DNA from: Streptomyces caelestis
Lineage (GTDB): Bacteria > Actinomycetota > Actinomycetes > Streptomycetales > Streptomycetaceae
Direction: 5' to 3'
DNA: 64,000 nucleotides
Assembly (NCBI RefSeq): GCF_001279005.1
Contig: NZ_LGCN01000108.1
Coordinates: 87,196 to 151,195 of the forward strand
The translations under genes were made by a program, and so were the position numbers. Numbering within the stretch: position 1 is the stretch's first letter; each line of letters starts with the position of its first letter. Under the pieces are notes generated by a model, which did no database searches, was not told where the DNA came from, and saw nothing but the letters and a program-made list of their open reading frames with translations. This document shows positions 34,126 through 41,604 of this stretch, one piece after another.

Positions 34126-34575
34126 ATGACAGCGACACACCCGACGCACGGCGCAGGCACCGGGACCGGCGCGCACGCGCCGTCGGCGAAGCGGCAGTGG
34201 GCCGAAGGCCTGACGGTCTTCGCCGCCGTCTCGCTCATGATCGTGTCGGTGCTCGACATCCTCCGGGGCATCATGGGCATCGCCCAGGACGACGTCTTCG
34301 TCACGACGCAGGACTACGTCTTCCGGTTCAACCTCACCGCGTGGGGCTGGACCCACCTGGTGCTCGGCGCCATCGGGGTGCTCGTCAGCCTCGGCCTGGC
34401 CCGGGGGACCCTGTGGGCCCGCGTCGCCGGCGTGACGATCGCCGGGCTCCTCGTCATCGCCAACTTCCTGTCCCTGCCGTACTACCCGGTCTGGTCCGTC
34501 GTGATGATCGCCTTCTCCGGGTTCGTCATCTGGGCGCTGTGCGCGCCGCGTTCGCGCGCCGACGCCGAACACTGA
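34126..34575 (+). CDS. Small four-TM membrane protein (DUF7144-type)
   Basis: 149 aa with hydrophobic segments GLTVFAAVSLMIVSVLDILR, WGWTHLVLGAIGVLVSLGLA, VAGVTIAGLLVIANFLSLPY and VVMIAFSGFVIWALCA. The W-x-x-G-x-x-x-F-A start and the YVFRFNLTAWGW block match a widespread actinobacterial membrane family now listed as DUF7144 (name from memory). Function unknown. Located 28 bp after the SHOCT gene. Confidence 0.8.
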   Translation: MTATHPTHGAGTGTGAHAPSAKRQWAEGLTVFAAVSLMIVSVLDILRGIMGIAQDDVFVTTQDYVFRFNLTAWGWTHLVLGAIGVLVSLGLARGTLWARVAGVTIAGLLVIANFLSLPYYPVWSVVMIAFSGFVIWALCAPRSRADAEH

Positions 34576-34586
34576 GCCGGGGCTGC

Positions 34587-35888
34587 GTGCGGACCGCCGG
34601 CCGGGAGGGCGCCGGGTGGGCCCGACTGGCCCTCCTCGCCCTCGCGGCCGGCGCAGTGGTCCCGCTCGTGGCCGCCGGTCCGCGCGGCGTGCTCCGGGCG
34701 CTGCTCGGCCTCGCCGGACTGGCCCCGGCGGCCGTGGGGCTGTGGTGGACGCTCGCCCACTCGGGAGCGGTGCGGACCGTCGGCGCGGTGCTGTGCGTGG
34801 CGGCTCCGCTGACGGTGCCGGCGCTGTACGCCGCGGGCGGGCTGCTGGGGCCGGCCGCGGCGTCCCTGGCGCTGTGGGCGCCGGCCGTGCGCGCGGCGCG
34901 CGACGCGGTGACGCCCGGGCGCGCCGAGCCGGTGCCCGCCCCGCCGCCGGGCCGCCCCTGGGCGCTGATGAACCCGCGCTCCGGCGGCGGCAAGGTGGAC
35001 CGCTTCCACCTGGCGGACCGGGCGCGCACGGCGGGCGTCCGGGTGGTGCTGCTCGGCGCCGGGCACCAGGACGTGGCCGCGCTCGCCGAGGACGCCGTGC
35101 GCGAGGGGGACGATCTGCCGGCGGTGGCCGGCGGGGACGGCACCCAGGCGCTGGTGGCGGAGGTGGCCGCCCGGCACGCCGTGCCGTTCCCGGTGATCCC
35201 GGCCGGCACCCGCAACCACTTCGCGCTCGACCTCGGGCTCGACCGCGGCGATCCGGCGAAGGCCCTGGACGCCCTGGGGGACGGCGTCGAACTCCGCGTC
35301 GACCTCGGGTTCGCGGGCGACCGGGTCTTCGTCGACAACGCCTCCTTCGGCACGTACGCGGCGGTCGTGGGCGATCCCGCGTACCGGGGGGAGAAGCGGC
35401 GGACCACGCTCCGGATGATGCCCGGTCTGCTGTCCGGCCCGTCGGCGCCCCGGCTGCGGATGCGGGCGGACGGGACCCGGGCGGACGGGCTGCAGGCCCT
35501 GCTCGTCAGGGACAACCCCTACCCGCGGGCGGTCGACGCCGCCCGGCCGGGGCGCGGACAGCGGCTGGACTCCGGACGGCTGGGGGTCCCGGGCGTGCGG
35601 GTGGAGAGCGCGGTGCGGGCCGCGGGGACGGCGCGCGGTCCCCGCGCGGCGGGCCTGCTGCGGCTCACCGCCGGGGAGGTCGTCGTGGAGGCGGACACCC
35701 CGGCCGTTCCGGCCGGGGTGGACGGGGAGCACGTGCTGCCGCCGGCCCCCGTGGTGTGCCGGATCGTGCCCGGGGCGCTGCGCGTGCGCGTTCCGCGTGG
35801 TGCGGTGCGTACCCGGCGGGGGAGTGGGGCACCCGACTGGCCGCGGGTGACGGGGCTCGCCCTGGGACGGCGGGAGGACGGCCCGTGA
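34587..35888 (+). CDS. Diacylglycerol/lipid kinase family protein
   Basis: 433 aa. N-terminal ~110 residues contain several hydrophobic segments (LALLALAAGAVVPLVAAGPR onward); the kinase domain has NPRSGGGKVDRF, VAGGDGTQALV (the GGDGT nucleotide loop) and PVIPAGTRNHFALDLGLDRG. The C-terminal beta-sandwich ends RIVPGALRVRVPRG. It phosphorylates a lipid (diacylglycerol or similar) with ATP. GTG start 11 bp after the preceding stop; membrane-anchored fusion is a common actinobacterial form. Confidence 0.87.
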   Translation: MRTAGREGAGWARLALLALAAGAVVPLVAAGPRGVLRALLGLAGLAPAAVGLWWTLAHSGAVRTVGAVLCVAAPLTVPALYAAGGLLGPAAASLALWAPAVRAARDAVTPGRAEPVPAPPPGRPWALMNPRSGGGKVDRFHLADRARTAGVRVVLLGAGHQDVAALAEDAVREGDDLPAVAGGDGTQALVAEVAARHAVPFPVIPAGTRNHFALDLGLDRGDPAKALDALGDGVELRVDLGFAGDRVFVDNASFGTYAAVVGDPAYRGEKRRTTLRMMPGLLSGPSAPRLRMRADGTRADGLQALLVRDNPYPRAVDAARPGRGQRLDSGRLGVPGVRVESAVRAAGTARGPRAAGLLRLTAGEVVVEADTPAVPAGVDGEHVLPPAPVVCRIVPGALRVRVPRGAVRTRRGSGAPDWPRVTGLALGRREDGP

Positions 35889-35925
35889 CACGACGGTCGC
35901 GGCCGCGGCCGGGAAGGCGGTGGAC

Positions 35926-36756
35926 ATGTGCCGTTGGCTCGCCTATTCGGGCACCCCCATCCTGCTGGAGAGCATCCTCTACAAACCGGTCCACTCACTG
36001 ATCGACCAGAGCCTGCACGCCAAGATGGGCGTCGAGACGACCAACGGCGACGGGTTCGGCGTGGGCTGGTACGCCTCGCACAAGGACAGCCCCGCCGTCG
36101 TCCGGGACATCGGCCCGGCGTGGAGCGACCGCAACCTGCGGGAGATCGCCGAGCACGTCGTCTCGCCGCTCTTCTTCGCCCACATCCGGGCCTCGACCGG
36201 CACGGCGGTGCAGCAGACCAACTGCCACCCGTTCCGGCACGGCCGCTGGATGTGGATGCACAACGGGGCGATCGCCGATTTCCACCTGCTCAGGCGCGAC
36301 CTCGCGCTGGCCGTCGACCCGGAGCTGTTCCCGTACGTCGAGGGATCCACGGACTCGGAGATGATGTTCTACCTGTCGCTGACCCTCGGTCTGGAGGAGG
36401 ACCCGCCCGGGGCCGTCGCCCGGATGGCCGGTCTGGTGGAACGCGTCGGCCACGAGCGCGGCGTGGTGTTCCCGCTGCAGATGACCGTCTCGGTGACCGA
36501 CGGCGTACGCCTGTGGGCCTTCCGCTACTCCAGCCAGAAGGAGTCGCGCTCGCTCTTCTACAGCACCCGCGTGGAGACGCTGCGCTCCCTCCACCCCGAC
36601 GTGGCGTTCCTGCGCGAGCTCACCGGCGACGCCCGCCTCATCGTCTCCGAACCCCTGGGCGACCTGCCCGGCGCCTGGAACGCCGTCCCCGAGGGCACCT
36701 ACGGCGTGGTGGGGCCCGAGGGGGACGAGATGCGCTTCTTCGCGCCCGCCGCGTGA
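35926..36756 (+). CDS. Class II glutamine amidotransferase
   Basis: 276 aa. Starts MCRWLAYSG, so Cys2 becomes the N-terminal nucleophile after Met removal; this fixes the start at ATG 35926 rather than GTG 35920. The Ntn fold is seen in GDGFGVGWYAS, FFAHIRASTGTAVQQTNCHP-F and WMWMHNGAIADF. It is of the YafJ/EgtC-like group; no ergothioneine partner genes are in the window, so the substrate is open. GGGAAGG lies 8 nt before ATG. Confidence 0.88.
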   Translation: MCRWLAYSGTPILLESILYKPVHSLIDQSLHAKMGVETTNGDGFGVGWYASHKDSPAVVRDIGPAWSDRNLREIAEHVVSPLFFAHIRASTGTAVQQTNCHPFRHGRWMWMHNGAIADFHLLRRDLALAVDPELFPYVEGSTDSEMMFYLSLTLGLEEDPPGAVARMAGLVERVGHERGVVFPLQMTVSVTDGVRLWAFRYSSQKESRSLFYSTRVETLRSLHPDVAFLRELTGDARLIVSEPLGDLPGAWNAVPEGTYGVVGPEGDEMRFFAPAA

Positions 36757-36787
36757 GGACCGGCGGCCCCACGTCGCGCCGGACCCG

Positions 36788-36816
36788 TTGACCTCCCCCT
36801 GACACACCCTTACCTT
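36788..36816 (+). promoter_or_regulatory. Consensus-like promoter of the GH43 operon
   Basis: -35 TTGACC (36788-36793), 17-bp spacer, -10 TACCTT (36811-36816), the best vegetative-type promoter in the window, 74 bp before the GTG of the GH43 gene. Confidence 0.65.
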
Positions 36817-36835
36817 GTCGGCGTTCGTCATGTCA

Positions 36836-36863
36836 GATGCCGTTCGGACATGCGAACGGCATC
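36836..36863 (+). promoter_or_regulatory. 11-bp hairpin/operator in the GH43 5' leader
   Basis: GATGCCGTTCG pairs perfectly with CGAACGGCATC around a 6-nt loop, about 15 bp downstream of the expected transcription start and before the ribosome-binding site. It could be an operator for a sugar repressor or an RNA structure. Confidence 0.6.
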
Positions 36864-36889
36864 GTCCTCCCCCACGAGAGGCAGACCAC

Positions 36890-37972
36890 GTGAGCCGCGC
36901 CGCCGACGACCTGCCCGACCTCCCCCCGCCCCCCGCCCGCAGACTCCTGCTGAAGGGCGCCCTGGCCGCGGGCGCCCTGGCCGCAGCGACCCCCGCCGCC
37001 GCCCGCGCCGCCGCACCGACGAAAGCAGCCCCGTACGTGAACCCGCTCGTCCGCCACCGTGCCGACCCGCACCTCACCCGGCACACCGACGGCTTCTACT
37101 ACTTCACCGCCACCGTCCCCGAGTACGACCGGATCGTCCTGCGCCGCTCCCGCACCCTGGGCGGACTCGGCCGGGCCGCCGAGTCCGTGATCTGGCGGGC
37201 GCACCCCACCGGCGACATGGGCGCCCACATCTGGGCGCCGGAGATGCACCGCGTCGCCGGCAAGTGGTACGTCTACTTCGCCGCCGCGCCCGCCGAGGAC
37301 GTGTGGGCGATCCGCATCTGGGTGCTGGAGAACGCCCACCCCGACCCCTTCAAGGGCACCTGGGTCGAGAAGGGGCAGGTCAAGACCGCGTGGGAGACCT
37401 TCTCCCTGGACGCCACCACCTTCGCCCACCGCGGCACCCGCTACCTCGCCTGGGCCCAGCACGAACCCGGCACGGACGACAACACCGCCGTCTGGCTCTC
37501 CGAGATGGCCGACCCCTGGACCCTGACCGGCCCCCAGGTGCGGCTGTCCACACCCGAGTACGACTGGGAGCGCATCGGCTTCGCCGTCAACGAGGGGCCC
37601 TACGTCCTGCACCGCAACGGCCGGCTGTTCATGACCTACTCGGCCAGCGCCACCGACCACCACTACTGCGTGGGCCTGCTGACCGCCGACGAGGACAGCG
37701 ACCTCATGGACCCGGCGAGCTGGGCCAAGTCGCCCGTCCCCGTCTTCACCGGCAGCGACACCACCCGGCAGTACGGGCCCGGCCACAACTGCTTCACCGT
37801 CGCCGAGGACGGCCGCACCGACGTCCTCGTCTACCACGCCCGCCCGTACAAGGAGATCACCGGCGACCCGCTGGACGACCCCAACCGGCACACCCGGATC
37901 CAGAAGCTCGGCTGGAAGGCGGACGGCACCCCCGACTTCGGCGTCCCCGTGGCCGACACCGAGGGGGCGTGA
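36890..37972 (+). CDS. Secreted GH43 glycosidase (arabinan/xylan side-chain type)
   Basis: 360 aa. Tat-like signal with paired Arg (ARRLLLKGALAAGALAAATP). The five-bladed propeller has the GH43 catalytic acids in order: Asp in RHRADPHLTRHTDGFYYFTA, Asp in FSLDATTFAHRG and Glu in GFAVNEGPYVLHRNG; HIWAPEMHRVAGKWYVYFAA is also diagnostic. Likely an exo-acting alpha-L-arabinofuranosidase or similar. GTG start with GAGAGG upstream. First gene of an operon with a RICIN-type protein and a CE12 esterase. Confidence 0.88.
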   Translation: MSRAADDLPDLPPPPARRLLLKGALAAGALAAATPAAARAAAPTKAAPYVNPLVRHRADPHLTRHTDGFYYFTATVPEYDRIVLRRSRTLGGLGRAAESVIWRAHPTGDMGAHIWAPEMHRVAGKWYVYFAAAPAEDVWAIRIWVLENAHPDPFKGTWVEKGQVKTAWETFSLDATTFAHRGTRYLAWAQHEPGTDDNTAVWLSEMADPWTLTGPQVRLSTPEYDWERIGFAVNEGPYVLHRNGRLFMTYSASATDHHYCVGLLTADEDSDLMDPASWAKSPVPVFTGSDTTRQYGPGHNCFTVAEDGRTDVLVYHARPYKEITGDPLDDPNRHTRIQKLGWKADGTPDFGVPVADTEGA

Positions 37973-37973
37973 C

Positions 37974-38420
37974 ATGAGACGTGCGTACGCGTCACTGCTC
38001 GCCCTCTGCCTCGCGCTCGCCGGTGCGCCGGTGACCGCCGGACCCGCGCAGGCCGCCCCGCAGACGATCGCCAACGGCACCCGGTTCACCGACCGTTCGG
38101 GAAACCCCGTGCACGCCCACGGCGGCGGCGACCAGAAGTACTGGTTCAAACCCGTCGGCGGCGGCCACCACCAGCCGGTGGTCCGCAGCAGCGGTCTGTG
38201 CGTGCAGGAGAACGCGAGCACCGTCACGCAGGAGGACTGCGACGCCTCCGCGACCGGTCAGCAGTGGTCCGTCACCACCACGGGCTCCTACGCCACCGTC
38301 GTCTCCCGCGCCACCGGCGAGTGCCTGGACGTGAACGGCGGCTCCACCGCCGACTCGGCGGCGGTCATCACGTACACCTGCAACGGAGGGGCCAACCAGC
38401 AATGGACACGCGGAACATGA
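37974..38420 (+). CDS. Rump GH43-RICIN protein: signal peptide, GH43 start and CBM13, no catalytic core
   Basis: 148 aa. Signal MRRAYASLLALCLALAGAPV to AQA, then IANGTRFTDRSGNPVHAHGG, the opening of GH43/RICIN enzymes, which jumps at about residue 53 into a RICIN lectin domain (VRSSGLCVQENASTVTQEDC, ATGECLDVNGGSTADSAAVI, YTCNGGANQQW). A full enzyme would have ~280 more residues here, so an in-frame internal deletion is likely. It may still bind galactosyl or arabinosyl polymers. ATG is 1 bp after the GH43 stop and its end overlaps the next ATG. Confidence 0.75.
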   Translation: MRRAYASLLALCLALAGAPVTAGPAQAAPQTIANGTRFTDRSGNPVHAHGGGDQKYWFKPVGGGHHQPVVRSSGLCVQENASTVTQEDCDASATGQQWSVTTTGSYATVVSRATGECLDVNGGSTADSAAVITYTCNGGANQQWTRGT

Positions 38421-39481
38421 GACGGGTCCGCACGCTCGGCCGGACCGCCGTGACGACGGCCGTGGCGCTGGGCGTCTGCCTGTCGGCCGCACCGGCCCAG
38501 GCACAGCGGCACACGGAACGTCCGCCCGCCCCCGGCATCGAGAACTGCACGGCCACCGCCTGCCACTTCGACCTGCCGCCCGGCACCTACGACGTGCGGG
38601 TCGTCCTCGGCGGCGACCGGGCGTCCAGCACCGCCCTCGACGGCGAGACCCGGCGCGCCCTGCTCCCGGAGACCGCCGCACCGGCAGGGAAACACGTCGT
38701 GCGGAGCTTCACCGTGAACGTCCGCACCCCCGAGGGCGAACCCCTCGGCGCCGAAGGCACCCCCGGACTCGACCTCACCGTCGGCGGAACCGCGCCCGCG
38801 CTCGCCGGCATCCGGGTCACCCCGGCCCGGCACGCCCGGCAGATCCTCCTGGTGGGCGACTCCACGGTCTGCGACCAGCCCGGCGACCCGTACGCCGGCT
38901 GGGGCCAGCGACTGCCCCGGTACCTGCGCGAGGGACTGTCCGTGGCCAACTACGCGGACTCCGGGGAGAGCACGGTCAGCTACCTCGGGAACCCGCTCCT
39001 GTGGGACACCGTCCGGCCGCTGATCCGGCGCGGCGACCTCGTCCTGATCCAACTCGCCCACAACGACAAGACCACCGACGGGGCGACCTACCGGGCAGGC
39101 CTCGAGGCGCTGGTGGCGGGCGTGCGGGAGCGGGGCGGCGAGCCGGTCCTCGTGACCCCGATCGTGCGGCGCTGGTTCAACGCCGACGGCACCCTGGACA
39201 ACGACACCGCCCTGCTGGTCAACGGGCTCGGCGTCGACCACCCGGCCGTCATCCGCTCCGTCGCCGCCGACCGGGGGGTCCCGCTGATCGACCTCACGGC
39301 GCGGACCAGGGAACGGGTGGAGTCCCTCGGCGTGGAGGGCTCCAAGGCGCTGTACCTCACCGACGAGAAACGGGACAACACGCACACCTCCGTGCACGGC
39401 GCCACCGTGTACGCGGACCTGGTCCGCGAGGAACTGCTGAACCTGCGTCTGGTGCCCCGGAGCAAGGTCAGGACGGGATGA
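38417..39481 (+). CDS. Secreted SGNH esterase, CE12 rhamnogalacturonan-acetylesterase type
   Basis: 354 aa. Signal peptide RTAVTTAVALGVCLSAAPAQA region, an N-terminal beta-sandwich (YDVRVVLGGDRASSTALDGE) and an SGNH domain with block I ILLVGDSTVCDQPGDPYAGW, block II Gly in YADSGESTVSY, block III LIQLAHNDKT (Asn) and block V DNTHTSVHGA (Asp/His). This is the CE12 layout, deacetylating pectin. ATG 38417 overlaps the upstream stop (ATGA), so translation is coupled; ATG 38402 is an alternative. Ends at a strong hairpin. Confidence 0.87.
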   Translation: MRRVRTLGRTAVTTAVALGVCLSAAPAQAQRHTERPPAPGIENCTATACHFDLPPGTYDVRVVLGGDRASSTALDGETRRALLPETAAPAGKHVVRSFTVNVRTPEGEPLGAEGTPGLDLTVGGTAPALAGIRVTPARHARQILLVGDSTVCDQPGDPYAGWGQRLPRYLREGLSVANYADSGESTVSYLGNPLLWDTVRPLIRRGDLVLIQLAHNDKTTDGATYRAGLEALVAGVRERGGEPVLVTPIVRRWFNADGTLDNDTALLVNGLGVDHPAVIRSVAADRGVPLIDLTARTRERVESLGVEGSKALYLTDEKRDNTHTSVHGATVYADLVREELLNLRLVPRSKVRTG

Positions 39482-39484
39482 GAC

Positions 39485-39520
39485 CCCGGGGCGCCCCGAC
39501 CGGAACCGGGGCGCCCCGGG
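39485..39520 (+). terminator. Terminator of the GH43-CE12 operon
   Basis: CCCGGGGCGCCCC pairs exactly with GGGGCGCCCCGGG around a 10-nt loop, 4 bp after the CE12 stop. Confidence 0.7.
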
Positions 39521-39574
39521 CCCACCACCCCCGCACGCCAGGACAGTTCGGCCGGCGCCGAAGCGTCCCGCTCC

Positions 39575-39580
39575 TAGCGT
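39575..39580 (+). promoter_or_regulatory. -10 box TAGCGT, leaderless start of DinB-like gene
   Basis: TAGCGT, 6 nt, then ATG at 39587; no ribosome-binding site. Confidence 0.5.
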
Positions 39581-39586
39581 TGCCGC

Positions 39587-40048
39587 ATGAACGAGCACCC
39601 GCAGACCGCCACCCCCTCCGCGACCGTCACCGCCATGGTCGACCACGTCCTCGCGCTGGCCGCCACCTGGACCCGCTGGAACGGCGAGCCCGCCCACGTC
39701 GACGACCGTCTCTACACCCCGCACAAGGCGATCCGCCGCGTCGCCGACCACCTCGTCGACCACCTCGCGGAGATGGAGGCCCGGCTCGCCGGCGAGGAGC
39801 CGCAGCCCGACCACTGGCACGCCTCCCTGATCACCACCGAGGCCGACCTCGCCCCCTTCACCCCGCAGGACCTCGACGAGGCCCGCAGCCGCCTCACCCG
39901 GCTCGCCCGCGTCTGGGCCAACCGCCTCGACGCGCTCACCGACGAACAGCTCGACGACTCGCCCGGCGAGGGCTGGAGCTTCCGCGAACTCGCCCGCCAC
40001 CTGAACGAGTCCGTCTACTACGCCGACGCCGTCGGGGACCTGTCGTGA
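39587..40048 (+). CDS. DinB/maleylpyruvate-isomerase-fold protein
   Basis: 153 aa, four-helix bundle pattern with possible metal-site histidines in HKAIRRVADHLVDHLAEMEA and WSFRELARHLNESVYYADAV. This matches DinB-like/mycothiol-dependent enzyme folds; the specific role is not clear. Its end overlaps the GTG start of the next gene by 4 bp (GTGA), so the two are translated together. Confidence 0.75.
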   Translation: MNEHPQTATPSATVTAMVDHVLALAATWTRWNGEPAHVDDRLYTPHKAIRRVADHLVDHLAEMEARLAGEEPQPDHWHASLITTEADLAPFTPQDLDEARSRLTRLARVWANRLDALTDEQLDDSPGEGWSFRELARHLNESVYYADAVGDLS

Positions 40049-40833
40049 CCGCCTTCGCCGACCTCCACCACGCGGACGAGCCGCTGCTCCTTCCCAATGC
40101 CTGGGACCACGCCTCCGCCCACGCCCTGGCCGCCCACGGCTTCCGGGCCGTCGGCACCACCAGCCTCGCCGTCGCCGCGGCGGTGGGGCTGCCCGACGGG
40201 GCCGCGGCCACCCGCGAGGAGACGCTGCGGCTCGCCCGCACCCTCGGCCCGGGACCGTTCCTGCTCTCCGTGGACGCGGAGGGAGGCTTCGGCGACGACC
40301 CCGACGACGTGGCCGAACTGGCCCGGGAGCTGCACGCGCTGGGCGCCGCCGGCATCAACCTGGAGGACGGGCTCGGGCCCGCCGACCGGCACGCGGCGAA
40401 GATCGCCGCCGTCCGGGCGGCGGCCCCCGGCCTCTTCGTCAACGCCCGCACCGACACGTACTGGCTCGGCGACGGCGAGGACACCACCCGCCGCCTCGAC
40501 GCCTACGTACGGGCGGGCGCGCACGGCGTGTTCGTGCCCGGCCTCACCGACCCCCGGAAGATCGCCGCCCTGGTGCGCGGCCTGGACGGCGTCCCCCTCA
40601 ACGTCCTCCACTCGCCCACCGGCCCGTCCGTGCCCCGCCTCGCCGACCTCGGCGTCCGCCGCGTCAGCCTCGGCTCGCTGCTGTACCGGCGGGCGCTGGG
40701 CGCGGCGGTGGAGACGGCGGCCGCCATCAGGGCGGGCCGCGGACCGGAGGGCACGGCGCCGTCGTACGAGGAGATCCAGTCGCTCGGCCGGCGGGGCCGG
40801 GACGAGGGCGAGGGCACGGCTTCCTCCGGATGA
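40045..40833 (+). CDS. Isocitrate lyase/PEP mutase superfamily protein
   Basis: 262 aa TIM barrel. LLLPNAWDHASAHALAAHGF, RAVGTTSLAVAAAVGLPDG, LLSVDAEGGFGDDPDDVAEL (metal-binding Asp-x-Glu), AAGINLEDGLGP and FVNARTDTYWLG are the conserved blocks. The KKCGH loop Cys of isocitrate lyase is absent, so it is a PEP-mutase/carboxy-PEP-mutase-like lyase acting on a 2-oxo acid. GTG start coupled to the DinB-like gene. Confidence 0.87.
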   Translation: MTAFADLHHADEPLLLPNAWDHASAHALAAHGFRAVGTTSLAVAAAVGLPDGAAATREETLRLARTLGPGPFLLSVDAEGGFGDDPDDVAELARELHALGAAGINLEDGLGPADRHAAKIAAVRAAAPGLFVNARTDTYWLGDGEDTTRRLDAYVRAGAHGVFVPGLTDPRKIAALVRGLDGVPLNVLHSPTGPSVPRLADLGVRRVSLGSLLYRRALGAAVETAAAIRAGRGPEGTAPSYEEIQSLGRRGRDEGEGTASSG

Positions 40834-40855
40834 CTCCGGCACATGCTCCGGACGG

Positions 40856-41434
40856 TCAGCCCACGGACGTGCGCGGCCAGTTCACCAGGGCGATGTGCAG
40901 GGCCTCGACCGTCGCGTCCCAGGAGGCCCGGACGTCCCGCGGGTCGCCGAAGGCGCCGGCGGACTCCAGGGCGCAGTAGCCGTGGAAGGTGCTGCGCAGC
41001 AGGCGCACGGCGTCGGTGAGATCGGGTTCCCGCAGACCGTACGCCCGGAGCAGGCCGTAGACGAGCTCGGCGGTGCGGCGCAGGGCGGGGGAGTCGGCCA
41101 CCGGGAACCGGTCCAGGGGGAGCCGGGTGGCCGCGTAACGGCCCGGGTGGGCCAGGGCGTACTCCCGGTAGGCGTTCGCGAAGGCGGCCAGCGCCTCCCT
41201 GCCGGTCCGCCCGGCGACCGCCGCCGCGATCCGGTCGATCATCTCGCCGCCGGCCAGCAGGGCCATCCGGACGTGCAGGTCCCGCAGTCCACGCACGTGC
41301 GCGTACAGGCTCGCGTCCTTCACGCCGAAGCGCCGGGCCAGCGCGGACAGGGTGACGTTCTCGTAGCCCGCCTCGTCGGCGAGGTCGGCGGCGGCCGCGA
41401 CGAGACGGTCGGCGGTGAGTCCGGCGCGGGGAAT
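40856..41434 (-). CDS. TetR-family regulator with apparent AUU start codon
   Basis: 192 aa. The full TetR HTH is present only if translation starts at ATT 41434: PRAGLTADRLVAAAADLADE, AGYENVTLSALARRFGVKDA, SLYAHVRG. The frame has no ATG, GTG or TTG between an upstream TGA and GTG 41323, which would delete most of the HTH. A perfect ribosome-binding site GGAGG lies 5 nt before the ATT, and family members start MPRAGLT at this point. C-terminal WHG-like region ALESAGAFGDPRDVRASWDA. Either an AUU start or a point mutation. Divergent from the PHP protein and convergent with the PEP-mutase-like gene, so its target may be the former. Confidence 0.8.
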   Translation of the reverse strand: MPRAGLTADRLVAAAADLADEAGYENVTLSALARRFGVKDASLYAHVRGLRDLHVRMALLAGGEMIDRIAAAVAGRTGREALAAFANAYREYALAHPGRYAATRLPLDRFPVADSPALRRTAELVYGLLRAYGLREPDLTDAVRLLRSTFHGYCALESAGAFGDPRDVRASWDATVEALHIALVNWPRTSVG

Positions 41435-41604
41435 GGAGGCCTCCGAAGCAAACCCGACAGGAAGCGCCCAGCCTACCGATCAGATGTGCGCGAGCCGCCG
41501 TGTCCAGGGCATGCGCCGCTCATCCGCAGGTCGTCCGACGTTCACGCGCCTCCTTGATCCTCCACACGCGGCGTCGTCACGCCGCGGTACCGAGGAGGCA
41601 CTTC

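Noticed and set aside
41323..41325. GTG 41323 as the TetR start
   Set aside because: It would remove most of the helix-turn-helix and has no ribosome-binding site, unlike ATT 41434.
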